This document shows positions 18,523 to 26,909 of a DNA stretch of 64,000 nucleotides, piece by piece. Origin of the DNA: Luteibacter anthropi (GTDB taxonomy: Bacteria > Pseudomonadota > Gammaproteobacteria > Xanthomonadales > Rhodanobacteraceae); NCBI RefSeq assembly GCF_011759365.1, contig NZ_JAARLZ010000004.1, positions 372,001-436,000 on the forward strand, in the 5' to 3' direction. The notes below the pieces were generated by a model. That model did not search any database. It had not been told where the DNA came from and saw nothing but the letters and a program-made list of their open reading frames with translations. Each line of letters opens with the position of its first letter. Within the stretch, counting starts at the first letter, position 1. The position numbers and the translations under genes are program-made.

Positions 18523-19032
18523 ATGCGTCGTTTGCTGTTCCTGGCCTTCGGGCTTGCCGCTGCACCGGCCTTTGCCGCCGACATGAATCTCACGGTGGAG
18601 ATCCCCACGCTGAAGGTTGCGGAATATCACCGTCCATACGTGGCCGTGTGGATCGAGCGCGAAGACCACAGCGTCGCCGCCAACCTGGCCGTCTGGTACG
18701 ACGTGAAAAAGGCCGACGGCGAAGGCACCAAGTGGCTGAAGGACATGCGCCAGTGGTGGCGCCGCAGTGGTCGCGAACAGGCGATGCCGATCGACGGCGT
18801 CTCCGGCGCGACGCGCCCCGCCGGCCAGCACCAGCTGCGCTTCACCGACGGCAAGCCGCCGCTGGGCACGCTGGCACCGGGACATTACGAACTGGTGGTG
18901 GAAGCGGCGCGCGAAGTCGGCGGCCGTGAAGCCCAGCGCATCGCGTTCGACTGGCCGGCCAGGGCGCCGGTGCACCTTTCGGCCAAGGGTTCCGAAGAAC
19001 TCGGCCAGATCAGCCTCGATATCAATCCATAA
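18523..19032 (+). CDS. DUF2271 periplasmic protein
   Basis: The 169-residue protein begins with a clear signal peptide (MRRLLFLAFGLAAAPAFA, cleavage near residue 18-19). The mature part matches DUF2271: VEIPTLKVAEYHRPYVAVWIE, then KWLKDMRQWWRRSGR and DGVSGATRPAGQHQL. The role is unknown. Family members occur with PepSY, DUF4198 and ApbE genes in iron- and flavin-related operons. An ATG at 18511 overlaps the previous stop and would add four residues (MGHP). I chose 18523 because it gives the cleaner signal peptide. Confidence 0.85.
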   Translation: MRRLLFLAFGLAAAPAFAADMNLTVEIPTLKVAEYHRPYVAVWIEREDHSVAANLAVWYDVKKADGEGTKWLKDMRQWWRRSGREQAMPIDGVSGATRPAGQHQLRFTDGKPPLGTLAPGHYELVVEAAREVGGREAQRIAFDWPARAPVHLSAKGSEELGQISLDINP

Positions 19033-19044
19033 AGGGAGACTCCG

Positions 19045-19854
19045 ATGAAGCACGTCCTCGTTCGTGCCGCGCTGTGTGCGGCCCTCGTCCTGCCCTTCGC
19101 TGCGCAGGCGCACAAGATGTGGATGGTCCCTTCCGCCACGGTCGTTTCCAGCGACGATGCGTGGGTGACTGTCGATGCCGCGATTTCCAACGATCTCTAC
19201 TACCCGGATCACTTCCCCGCGCAGCTCGACCAGCTGGTCATCACCGCACCGGACGGCTCGCAGGTGAAGCCGGAGAATCCCTGGACCGGCAAATACCGCA
19301 GCGCCTTCGACCTGCCCGTGCCGCAGAAGGGCACGTATCGCCTTGCGATGGTCAACCAGGGCCTGTTCGCCAGCTACGAAGCGGACGGCCAGAAAAAGCG
19401 CTGGCGCGGCAAGGCCGACGAACTCAGGACAGGTATCCCGGCCAACGCGAAGAACGTGCAGGTGAGCGAGATGGCTTCGCGCGTCGAAACCTTCGTCACC
19501 CAGGGCAAGCCTGGCGGCGTGGCACTGAAGCCCACCGGCAAGGGGCTGGAACTCGTGCCGGTGACGCAGCCGAATGATCTGGTGGCGGGAGAAAAGGCCA
19601 GCTTCCAGCTGCTGCTCGATGGCAAGCCCGCCGCGAACCTGAAGGTGGTTGCCGTGGCCGGTGCCACGCGTTATCGCGATGCGCAGGACGAGATGGACAC
19701 CACGACCGATGCCGACGGCAAGTTCGGCTTCGCCTTCCCGAAGGCCGGCATGTACTGGGTGAACGCATCCACCGAAGACAACAAGACCACGGTCAAGGAA
19801 GCGAAGACCCGCCGCGCGGCCTACACCGCCACGCTGGAAGTGCTGCCGCAATGA
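19045..19854 (+). CDS. DUF4198 periplasmic protein (NikM-like)
   Basis: The 269-residue protein has a signal peptide (cleaved after AAQA, about residue 22) followed by HKMWMVPS. An exposed His right after cleavage is typical of DUF4198 proteins, which resemble the NikM metal-transport component and can bind metal. A late Ig-like beta domain (DADGKFGFAFPKAGMYWVNAS) follows. A good ribosome binding site, AAAGGGAG, precedes ATG 19045. It is third in the operon and may bind a metal in the periplasm (inference). Confidence 0.85.
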   Translation: MKHVLVRAALCAALVLPFAAQAHKMWMVPSATVVSSDDAWVTVDAAISNDLYYPDHFPAQLDQLVITAPDGSQVKPENPWTGKYRSAFDLPVPQKGTYRLAMVNQGLFASYEADGQKKRWRGKADELRTGIPANAKNVQVSEMASRVETFVTQGKPGGVALKPTGKGLELVPVTQPNDLVAGEKASFQLLLDGKPAANLKVVAVAGATRYRDAQDEMDTTTDADGKFGFAFPKAGMYWVNASTEDNKTTVKEAKTRRAAYTATLEVLPQ

Positions 19855-19872
19855 CAAGCGACACTACCCCCT

Positions 19873-19958
19873 GTAGGAGCGCGCCTTGCGCGCGACCGGT
19901 TATCACGAGAATCCTCGGCGTTCTCGCCATGCCGGTCGCGCGCAAGGCGCGCTCCTAC
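19873..19958. repeat. Inverted REP pair between DUF4198 gene and apbE
   Basis: A GTAGGAGCGCGCC unit and its inverse, ending CTAC, lie inside an operon rather than at its end. The right-hand REP lies inside the likely coding start of apbE. Confidence 0.9.
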
Positions 19959-20981
19959 AGGGGGGCTGTGTTCCTTCTGCTCTTTCTCCCCGTCATCACC
20001 CTTGCCACCGAAGTGCGCCGCTTCGAAGGCGAAACCATGGGCAGCACCTGGTCCGTCAACGCGGTGCTTCCCGACGGCGCGAACGACACCGCCATCCGCA
20101 ACGGCATCCAGGCCGAAGTGGATCGCGTCGTCGCGCAGATGAGCACCTACGAAGCCGAGTCCGACCTCAGCAGCTTCAACCGCGCTCCCGCAGGTACCTG
20201 GCAAACGCTGCCACCCGAGTTCTATACGGTACTCAGCTACGCGCTGTCGCTCGCAAAAGACTCCGGCGGTGCCTACGACCCGACCGTTGGCCCCCTGGTA
20301 AACCTCTGGGGGTTCGGCCCCGACAAACACCCACACGAAGCCCCGGACCCCAGCACCGTCGAAGCCGCACGCGCACGCGTCGGCTGGTCACGCATCCGCC
20401 TGGATGACGCCACCCACCGCGCCTTCCAGCCGGGCGGTATCTACGTGGATCTTTCCTCCGTGGCCAAAGGCTTCGGCGTAGACCAGGTCGCACGCTTCCT
20501 GGATCGCTCGGGCATCCGGGCCTATCTGGTGGAAGTGGGGGGCGAGTTGCGCGGCAAGGGCCGCAAACCCGACGGCAGCCCATGGCACGTCGGCATCGAA
20601 CGCCCGGGCGCGGCGGCAGGTGCCGTTGACGACCCGGATGAGCTACAGCGCGTCATCGCGCTGACCGACAAAGCCATCGCCACATCCGGCGATTACCGCC
20701 ATTTTTTCGAAAGCGGCGGCCGTTTTTACTCGCACCATATCGATCCACGCACCGGCTATCCGGTAGCCCATCGTGTCGCCTCCGTCAGCATCCTTGCCGA
20801 CGACTGCATGCATGCCGATTCGATGGGCACCACGATGACCGTGCTGGGGCCCGAGCAAGGCATGGCCTACGCAAAGGCCCATCATGTAGCCGTGATGTTC
20901 ATCCTCTACGGCAAGGACGGATGTTTCGAAGAACGCATGTCACCGGCCTTCGCCGCTGCGTTGAAACAGGCCAGCCCATGA
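19929..20981 (+). CDS. apbE: FAD:protein FMN transferase, ApbE family
   Basis: ApbE attaches FMN from FAD covalently to Thr/Ser of target proteins. The mature part has GETMGSTWSVN, SSVAKGFGVDQVARFLD, EVGGELRGKG, IDPRTGYPV and the metal-binding DSMGTTMTVL region. Starts are ambiguous. ATG 19929 gives 350 residues and a full signal peptide ([12 protein letters not shown] then AVFLLLFLPVITLA), but its charged part is REP sequence. ATG 19851 overlaps the previous stop and reads through the whole REP pair. GTG 19968 leaves only the hydrophobic core. It overlaps the flavoreductase gene by 4 bases. Confidence 0.85.
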   Translation: MPVARKARSYRGAVFLLLFLPVITLATEVRRFEGETMGSTWSVNAVLPDGANDTAIRNGIQAEVDRVVAQMSTYEAESDLSSFNRAPAGTWQTLPPEFYTVLSYALSLAKDSGGAYDPTVGPLVNLWGFGPDKHPHEAPDPSTVEAARARVGWSRIRLDDATHRAFQPGGIYVDLSSVAKGFGVDQVARFLDRSGIRAYLVEVGGELRGKGRKPDGSPWHVGIERPGAAAGAVDDPDELQRVIALTDKAIATSGDYRHFFESGGRFYSHHIDPRTGYPVAHRVASVSILADDCMHADSMGTTMTVLGPEQGMAYAKAHHVAVMFILYGKDGCFEERMSPAFAAALKQASP

Positions 20982-22417
20982 AGTCGGTTACAGGGCAGGC
21001 GCTTATCGGCCTTGCGCTCATGGCAGTGGTGCTGGGTTTCAGCACTCTCCACGACTTTCACGATGCGCGCCTTGCCACGCCGGAACGCATCGCCCTCGCC
21101 GCCGTCGCGGCGCTGGCATGGGTCGCATACACCTGGAAAACCGCACGCCGCGGACTTGTCCGCCCGCCCTCGTTACCGGCATCCGGTGCGATCATGGTCA
21201 TCCATGCATCGCAGACGGGTTTCGCGACAGAACTCGCAGAGCGCACGGCAAACAGCCTGCGCTCCGCAGGCAGGCAGGTCGACCTGTTATCACTCTCGCA
21301 GGTCGACGAAAAGCGCCTGCTCGCCGTCCAGCAGGCACTTTTCATCGTCAGCACCACGGGCGAAGGCGACGCTCCCGACCTTGCCACGGGTTTTCGCCGT
21401 AACGTCATGTCCACCCATCCGGCGCTTCAGGGATTGCGCTACGCCGTGCTGGCACTCGGCGACCGCGACTACGAAGATTTCTGCGCCTTCGGCCACGAAC
21501 TCGACCGCTGGCTGCGCGAAAGCGGCGCCAGCACCTGGTTCGATCTCGTCGAAGTAAACAACGGCGACGACGGCGCGTTACGCCACTGGCAGCACCAGCT
21601 GACGCATGTGGCAGGGGCCAGCGACAGCGCCGACTGGAAGCGCCCGGACTACGCCCTCTGGACACTGCGCGAGCGTCGCCTGCTCAACCCCGGCAGCGCC
21701 GGGCAGCCCTGCTTCCACCTCGCACTGGTTCCCGATGATCCCACCCGACTTGCCTGGGCTGCGGGAGACATCGCAGAAATCGGCCCCCGCAAAACCAGGG
21801 ACGACGAGCAAACACTGCCTCACCGCGAATACTCCATCGCCTCCATCCCCGCCGACGGCGAACTCCACCTCGTCGTACGTCAGATGCGCGACGAAGACGG
21901 GCGACTTGGCCAGGGCTCTGGCTGGCTCACCGCCATAGCCGCCGAAGGCGACACGATCGACCTGCGCATCCGCAGTAACCCCGGTTTCCATGCCCCCGAC
22001 GACGCATGCCCCCTGCTGCTCATCGGCAACGGCACCGGCATCGCCGGCCTGCGCGCATTGATGAAAACGCGCATCACGCGAGGCCATCACCGCAACTGGC
22101 TGCTCTATGGGGAGCGTCAAGCGGCGATCGATCGCCTGCATGTCGACGAACTGGAGCGCTGGAAGGCGACAGGCTGCATCGAACGCCTGGACCTCATCTG
22201 GTCACGCGACGCCGAAGGTCCCCGCTACGTACAAGATCATCTGCGCCAGTGCGCAGGCCACCTGCGCCATTGGATCAACCAAGGCGCATCCATCTACGTC
22301 TGCGGCAGCCTCGCCGGCATGGCGCCCGGTGTAGACAGCGCACTACGCGACATCCTGGGCCATTCCGCCGTAGAACACCTGCTAACCACCACCCGCTACC
22401 GCCGCGACGTCTACTGA
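20978..22417 (+). CDS. Membrane-anchored CysJ-like NADPH flavoreductase
   Basis: The 479-residue protein has two N-terminal helices (about 6-22 and 36-52). A flavodoxin domain follows (IHASQTGFATELAE, STTGEGDAPD, LALGDRDYEDFCAFG). The C-terminal part is a ferredoxin-NADP reductase-like module (HREYSIAS for flavin, IGNGTGIAGLRAL for NADPH, and a terminal RRDVY). This is the layout of sulfite reductase alpha subunits and of membrane-tethered reductases near siderophore genes. With the PepSY protein it could pass electrons from NADPH across the membrane to ferric complexes; that role is inference. Confidence 0.87.
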   Translation: MKSVTGQALIGLALMAVVLGFSTLHDFHDARLATPERIALAAVAALAWVAYTWKTARRGLVRPPSLPASGAIMVIHASQTGFATELAERTANSLRSAGRQVDLLSLSQVDEKRLLAVQQALFIVSTTGEGDAPDLATGFRRNVMSTHPALQGLRYAVLALGDRDYEDFCAFGHELDRWLRESGASTWFDLVEVNNGDDGALRHWQHQLTHVAGASDSADWKRPDYALWTLRERRLLNPGSAGQPCFHLALVPDDPTRLAWAAGDIAEIGPRKTRDDEQTLPHREYSIASIPADGELHLVVRQMRDEDGRLGQGSGWLTAIAAEGDTIDLRIRSNPGFHAPDDACPLLLIGNGTGIAGLRALMKTRITRGHHRNWLLYGERQAAIDRLHVDELERWKATGCIERLDLIWSRDAEGPRYVQDHLRQCAGHLRHWINQGASIYVCGSLAGMAPGVDSALRDILGHSAVEHLLTTTRYRRDVY

Positions 22418-22425
22418 CCCCCACT

Positions 22426-23103
22426 GTAGGAGCGTGCTTGCGCGCGACCGGTGGTATCGAAACGATGAAGGTATTCGCGACAACCAGTCGCGCGCAGGCG
22501 CGCTCCTACAGGGGAAGCGTCATCGCAAGGTTGATCACCCCTCCGGTAGCCACATAGCGTTGTAGGAGCGTGCTTGCGCGCGACCGGATGAATCGAACCG
22601 ATGATGATGTTCGCGACAACCGGTCGCGCGCAGGCGCGCTCCTACAAGATCACCGTGAGATCGGCAGAGGCGGCGGGGGCGACCCTTGGCGCGACTTGAT
22701 GGAGGTGAGGGGAGCGGGCGGATAAGGCCGCGTAGCGGGGCCGGCCAGGAAGGCCGGCCTTTTTCGCCGAGGCAGGAGCCGAGTCGAAAAACCCCGCACG
22801 CTCCCCGTGCCCGAAGGGGCGCAAGCCATAAGACACTGAGCCGCGCAGTGGCTCCTCCTTTCCCGAGGGACACCGCAGGCCGGAGCGCCAAGGGTCGCCC
22901 CCGTCGCCTCTGCAACGCCACGTACCAGCGCCGAGTGCGAGGCCGTTAGGCGAGCCCTTCCTACGGCGCGACGCACCACACGGGCTGCTTTACTACGGAG
23001 CGCAACATCGCCGATGCGATCGGCTCCCACGCCCTCGGTAGGCGAGCCCCTTTTCAACTGGCGACGCTACGTATCAAACGGTCGCGCGCAGGCGCGCTCC
23101 TAC
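22426..23103 (-). repeat. Compound REP element, copy 2 (complete, inverted)
   Basis: Read on the minus strand it repeats 12067-12745: a single REP at 23077-23103, the core at about 22650-23070, a REP pair at 22562-22645, a 52-base spacer and a REP pair at 22426-22509. The spacer matches copy 1 at nearly all positions. This fills the whole gap between two convergent genes. The stop codon of the HAD gene lies in its outer REP. Confidence 0.85.
22740..22772 (+). terminator. Terminator-like hairpin inside compound element copy 2
   Basis: On the plus strand GGCCGGCCAGGAAGGCCGGCC is followed by TTTTT. That is the right direction to stop the rightward flavoreductase operon ending at 22417. Confidence 0.6.
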
Positions 23104-23762
23104 AGGACGTGGAGGTGGATTTTGCCGTTGTGCGTGCCGGCGTAGCGCAGGGTGGTGAGGTCGGTCACCCATTCCACGTTGTCCGGCACCTCCTCCGGGT
23201 GGTCGCCTGCGATGGCGATGACGCGGCCACCGGCTGCCAGGCCGGAGTCGATGCCGGCGCGGGCGTCCTCGAAGACGAGGAAGTCCTTCGTGTCGTTCAT
23301 GCGGCTGGCACCCAGCAGGTAGGGCTCAGGATGCGGCTTGCCGTTGGCGACCATTTCGCCAGCGACCATGCGTGGGGGGGCCTTGATACCGGCGGCGCCG
23401 AGGCGTGCGAGGGCCAGTGGCGTGTCGGCGGAGGTGACGATGGTCCATGCATCCGGCGGCAGGGATGCCAGCAGTTCGACGGCGCCGGGGATGGGGACGA
23501 TGCCGTCTACATCTTCAAGCTCTTCCTTGTAGAGCTTCTCGAATTCGGCCTCGACATCGTAACCGGCCGGGGTGAATTCCTTCACCGAGTCGTACATGCG
23601 CACGCCGTGCAGGCGGGGCAGGACGTAATCCCAGTCGAGGCCGTGCGCGTCGCACCAGCGCTTCCAGATTTTCTCGACCACCACGCGGGAATCCACCAGC
23701 GTGCCATCCATGTCGAAGAGCAGCGCGGTCGTCTCGATGACCGTGCCCGATTCAAGTCGCAT
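23100..23762 (-). CDS. HAD-superfamily phosphatase (beta-phosphoglucomutase/GPP-like)
   Basis: The 220-residue protein has HAD motif I LLFDMDGTLVDS, motif II in TIVTSADTP, the Lys of motif III in NGKPHPEPYL and motif IV VFEDARAGIDSG. The helical cap lies between motifs I and II, as in subfamily IA sugar-phosphate phosphatases such as YfbT. Substrate is not readable. The ATG at 23762 has GGAGG four bases upstream. Its TAG stop is formed by the GTAG head of the adjoining REP, so the last codons touch repeat sequence. Confidence 0.9.
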   Translation of the reverse strand: MRLESGTVIETTALLFDMDGTLVDSRVVVEKIWKRWCDAHGLDWDYVLPRLHGVRMYDSVKEFTPAGYDVEAEFEKLYKEELEDVDGIVPIPGAVELLASLPPDAWTIVTSADTPLALARLGAAGIKAPPRMVAGEMVANGKPHPEPYLLGASRMNDTKDFLVFEDARAGIDSGLAAGGRVIAIAGDHPEEVPDNVEWVTDLTTLRYAGTHNGKIHLHVL

Positions 23763-23835
23763 ATTGCCTCCGGGGAAGGGGACGTTTCGCGGTATCCCGC
23801 GAAAACGCCCACGATACCGGAGTGCAGGTGAATCG

Positions 23836-25578
23836 TCAGTGGGCTTCCACCGCCACGTGGTTGCGCACCGCGTCGGCGAGGATCTGGTTCACCTCGCGGG
23901 TGGCCGATTCGGCCGCCTGTTGCTGGCGCTGGTTCTGCTCGGCCAGCTTGCGGGCTTCCACGGCGCGCTCACGGGCCAGGTTGCCCATCTTGAGGCCGAT
24001 GAGAGCCTGCTCCTGGGCGATGGTGGCGTGGCCCTGTGCGAAGCCGGCAGCGCTTTCCGGGCTGGCAGGGTTGCTGTTGCGTTCGGCCAGTTCGGACTGT
24101 CGTTCCGACAGCTTGGACATCTGCTCGTTCAGGGCTTCCTGTTCGCGGTCCAGTCGCTGCTGGCGGTCGGCTGTCTGCTGGGGCAGGTCGGTGGCCTTCG
24201 ATGCCCGTGCGTAGGCATCGTGGATACGCTTCAGGTAAGCCGGGTCGCGCAACACCCATGCCTTGTTGCCGTCGCGATACCACGCGAAGTATCCGTTGTC
24301 CTTGCGCAGGGCATCGGCACGCTCGAAGTCGTGGGAGCTGCCGCTCATCACACTGATGTCGTTGTCGCGATAGATGAAGGCATTTTTCGGATCATCCGTG
24401 ACGGTCACTATGTTGACGTTGCTCGACGAGGTCGTCATGACGTGAGGCATCCTCGGTGCAGCAGGTGCCCGCGGTACCGCGGGTGCTGGCCTCGGGGCAG
24501 GGGTTGCCAGGGCCGCAGGTGCAGGGGGCGGCGGCGGTGCAGGCGCCATGGGCGGAGCAGGGGGCGCCGGAGGCACCGTCACGAACGTTGGCGTGTTGTC
24601 CGTGGCAGACACGATGCGCCAGGGAAGGGCGGCCGCCATCGTGACGACGCACACCATGGCAAGGGTCAGCGCGCGGGGCGGCGCTTCGTGGATACGACCG
24701 AGCATGACGAGCCTCCTCTTGAGGTTCAGGAAGGTGGGGGACGCCCCGGGCAGGGCATGATGCGGGTGAGGTGACACACCCAGGCGAAGCAGCAGGCGGC
24801 CGTAGTTCTGAGCGGGACGCTGGCCACGCGACACGACCATTGCATCGCATGCGGCTTCGCGGCACAGCGCGTATTCACGCACGGCCAGGTGAGCGGCGGG
24901 ATGGAAGAAGAAGATGGCACGTGCGAGCGCGGGTACCCAGCCCAGATACAGGTCGCCCCGGCGCACATGCGCCAGTTCGTGCATGAGGGCCATGTCCAGC
25001 TCGTCCGGTGCGAGCGTGTCGTCGGCCGGCAGCAGGATCGTGTGGCGGAGCAGGCCCACCACCTGGGGCGAGACGACTTCGTCGGAGACGATGAGCCGGG
25101 GGGATCGACGCAGGCCCAGTTCCCGTGCGCGTCGCGCGCAGAGAGCTTCCACGCGCACATCGTCGTGGGGCGTGGCGCGGCGAAGCAGGCCGGGCAGATG
25201 GCGGCTGCGCCAGAGCGCAAAAACGAGTTGTCCGACAATAGCCACGACCCAGCCCATGAGCAGTGCGGTCTGCCAGGACAGCGTCGACGGCTCGCTCGTG
25301 ACGGCGAGGCTGCCGATGTCCGGCATGGCGCTCATGTCGACGGGCGTGGTGACGGTGCGGGCGACCTGCTGCGCAGGAAGCAGGCGCAGGGTGAACAGGT
25401 CGGGGCAGGCGATGCCAGCCACCATCTGCGCCGACACCAGCCACCACAGCCATGCGCGCAGCGAGGCGGACAGGGAAGGAATGGCCCGGCACAGGGCGAA
25501 CACGAGTGCAGCAAGCAGGAACGACTGGAGCGATGCGTGGAGCGTGCGGTGCAGGAGGGTGTCGACGAAGGCGTCCAT
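23836..25578 (-). CDS. BlaR1-like M56 family membrane metallopeptidase
   Basis: The 580-residue protein has an N-terminal multi-helix part and the zinc motif HELAH at residues 200-204 followed by VRRGDLYLGW. A further helix lies at about 302-324, and a proline/alanine-rich linker at about 334-380. The C-terminal part contains a long glutamine/glutamate-rich coiled coil (about 470-570). No penicillin-binding sensor domain is present, unlike classical BlaR1. In this family the peptidase cleaves the BlaI repressor upon signal. It is encoded one base after blaI. Confidence 0.87.
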   Translation of the reverse strand: MDAFVDTLLHRTLHASLQSFLLAALVFALCRAIPSLSASLRAWLWWLVSAQMVAGIACPDLFTLRLLPAQQVARTVTTPVDMSAMPDIGSLAVTSEPSTLSWQTALLMGWVVAIVGQLVFALWRSRHLPGLLRRATPHDDVRVEALCARRARELGLRRSPRLIVSDEVVSPQVVGLLRHTILLPADDTLAPDELDMALMHELAHVRRGDLYLGWVPALARAIFFFHPAAHLAVREYALCREAACDAMVVSRGQRPAQNYGRLLLRLGVSPHPHHALPGASPTFLNLKRRLVMLGRIHEAPPRALTLAMVCVVTMAAALPWRIVSATDNTPTFVTVPPAPPAPPMAPAPPPPPAPAALATPAPRPAPAVPRAPAAPRMPHVMTTSSSNVNIVTVTDDPKNAFIYRDNDISVMSGSSHDFERADALRKDNGYFAWYRDGNKAWVLRDPAYLKRIHDAYARASKATDLPQQTADRQQRLDREQEALNEQMSKLSERQSELAERNSNPASPESAAGFAQGHATIAQEQALIGLKMGNLARERAVEARKLAEQNQRQQQAAESATREVNQILADAVRNHVAVEAH

Positions 25579-25579
25579 G

Positions 25580-25966
25580 TCAGCGCTCCTTCCGGCGTGA
25601 CTGCAGGGTGCCTACGAGGGCTTCCAGTTCCGCCAGTTCGGTGTCGCTGACCTGGCCACGCTCGGCCATCCAGGCGACGAAGGGGGAGACGGATCCTTGC
25701 AGGGTCTTTTCGACGAAACGGGCGACGGCGCCAGTCATCACTTCGCCGGTTTCATTGGTGGCGCTGTAGCGGAACGCGCCGTCGTGCTTGCGGCGCGTGA
25801 GGTAACCCTTGGCGCGCAGGCGTTCCATCATCGTCAGCACGGTGGAGCGTGCCAGCCCGCGCGGCTCGCCGTAGCCGGCGCAGACGTCGGCCACCGAGCT
25901 TCGCGGGGTTTCTTCGATGTACTGCAGGAGGGCGAGTTCCTGGTCGCCGATACTCTTGCGGTTCAT
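25580..25966 (-). CDS. BlaI/MecI/CopY family transcriptional repressor
   Basis: The 128-residue winged-helix protein has the family N-terminus (IGDQELALLQYIEE), a recognition region in GLARSTVLTMMERLRAKGYLTRRK and a C-terminal dimerisation helix set (SPFVAWMAERGQVSDTELAELEALV). It is first in an operon with the M56 peptidase, the standard repressor-protease pair. Two palindromic sites upstream are its probable autoregulatory operators. Confidence 0.92.
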   Translation of the reverse strand: MNRKSIGDQELALLQYIEETPRSSVADVCAGYGEPRGLARSTVLTMMERLRAKGYLTRRKHDGAFRYSATNETGEVMTGAVARFVEKTLQGSVSPFVAWMAERGQVSDTELAELEALVGTLQSRRKER

Positions 25967-25978
25967 GGCCTATCCTCT

Positions 25979-26021
25979 GACTACAGATGTAGGCAGAGTG
26001 CGCCTGACGACAACTGTAGTC
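25979..26021. promoter_or_regulatory. Two BlaI-type operators upstream of the blaI-like gene
   Basis: Site 1 at 25979-25994 reads GACTACAGATGTAGGC and site 2 at 26006-26021 reads GACGACAACTGTAGTC. Both fit GACTACA-nn-TGTAGTC with one mismatch each, and match the TACAnnTGTA core known for BlaI/MecI. Their centres are 27 bases apart. They lie 13-55 bases upstream of the start codon, where they would cover the promoter. Confidence 0.8.
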
Positions 26022-26049
26022 AAGCATGACCTTCGACACACCCGCTGTT

Positions 26050-26136
26050 GTAGGAGCGCGCCTCGCGCGCGACAGCCAGGGTACGGTGACGTCAGGATTT
26101 CCGCCTTGACCGGTCGCGCGCGAGGCGCGCTCCTAC
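26050..26136. repeat. Inverted REP pair
   Basis: A GTAG-headed unit and its inverse lie between the divergent side of blaI and the terminator of the HU-like gene. Confidence 0.9.
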
Positions 26137-26142
26137 ATGGCA

Positions 26143-26176
26143 TGAAAAAAGCCCCCGCCAGGGGCGGGGGCTTTCA
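26143..26176 (-). terminator. Rho-independent terminator of the HU-like gene
   Basis: On the minus strand AAAGCCCCCGCC, a short loop, then GGCGGGGGC is followed by six T residues. It lies about 43 bases after the stop of the HU-like gene. Confidence 0.85.
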
Positions 26177-26218
26177 GGTGCGCCTCGATCACGCGGCGGA
26201 CGAACCACCGCGGAAAGA

Positions 26219-26629
26219 TCAGGCAGCAGCGTCCTTCAGCTTCTTGAGCGGACGGACCTTGACCTTCACCGAAGCGGGCTTGGCAGCGAAAACCTGCTCT
26301 TCACCGGTGAACGGATTCTTGCCCTTGCGCTTCGGCTTGGCCGGAACGTTGACGGCAGTGATCTTCAGCAGGCCCGGCAGCGTGAAGGCGCCAGCGCCCT
26401 TCTTGTGGATCGACGCATGGATGGCGCTCTCGAGGGAGGCCAGCACGGCGGCGACGTCCTTCTTCACCACGCCGGTGGCTTCGACGAGATGCGCGACGAG
26501 CGACGACTTGGTGAAGGTTTCCTTGATCGGCTTGACGGCGACCGAGGCCTTGGCAGCCTTTACGGTCTTGGCAGCCTTGGCGGGGGCCTTCTTGGCGGTT
26601 TTCTTTGCCGGCTTCTTGGTAGTGGCCAT
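26219..26629 (-). CDS. HU/IHF-like histone-like DNA-binding protein with basic N-terminal tail
   Basis: The 136-residue protein has an Ala/Lys-rich N-terminal tail of about 35 residues (KKPAKKTAKKAPAKAAK), like the tail of histone H1. An HU-fold domain follows: FTKSSLVAHLVEATGVVKKDVAAVLASLE, then PGLLKITAVNVPAKPKRKGKNPFTGEE with the DNA-binding arm. ATG 26629 (MATTKKPAKK) has AAGGATAACC directly upstream and is preferred to an ATG at 26644. It is probably a nucleoid protein. It stands alone with its own terminator. Confidence 0.9.
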   Translation of the reverse strand: MATTKKPAKKTAKKAPAKAAKTVKAAKASVAVKPIKETFTKSSLVAHLVEATGVVKKDVAAVLASLESAIHASIHKKGAGAFTLPGLLKITAVNVPAKPKRKGKNPFTGEEQVFAAKPASVKVKVRPLKKLKDAAA

Positions 26630-26909
26630 GGTTATCCTTGTCACGTGATTCGAATGAGGCGGCCGTTCCGGCCGGTGCCCAGCGGGCGACTCACTCTAGC
26701 GTTGGTTTCGTCCGCTGAAAATAGGGTCCACGAAGTTTTTTTCCGATTTCGGTCCTTTTTTTTCGGCCTTTGTGTGACGCGTTGCGGAAAAGTCAGCTTC
26801 AGGCGCCCTCGCGGGCATGTCATGCTCCTTTCTGGCGAGAACTCTGGCACGATGCATCCACGGGCGCGACGCGCCCGCAACGCCCGCCTTACACCCGACG
26901 TGTTTCGCT

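Noticed and set aside
26630-26909. The region before moaA as a molybdenum-cofactor riboswitch
   Set aside because: I could not recognise the conserved Moco RNA motif. The 280 bases show only T-rich patches and no clear structure.
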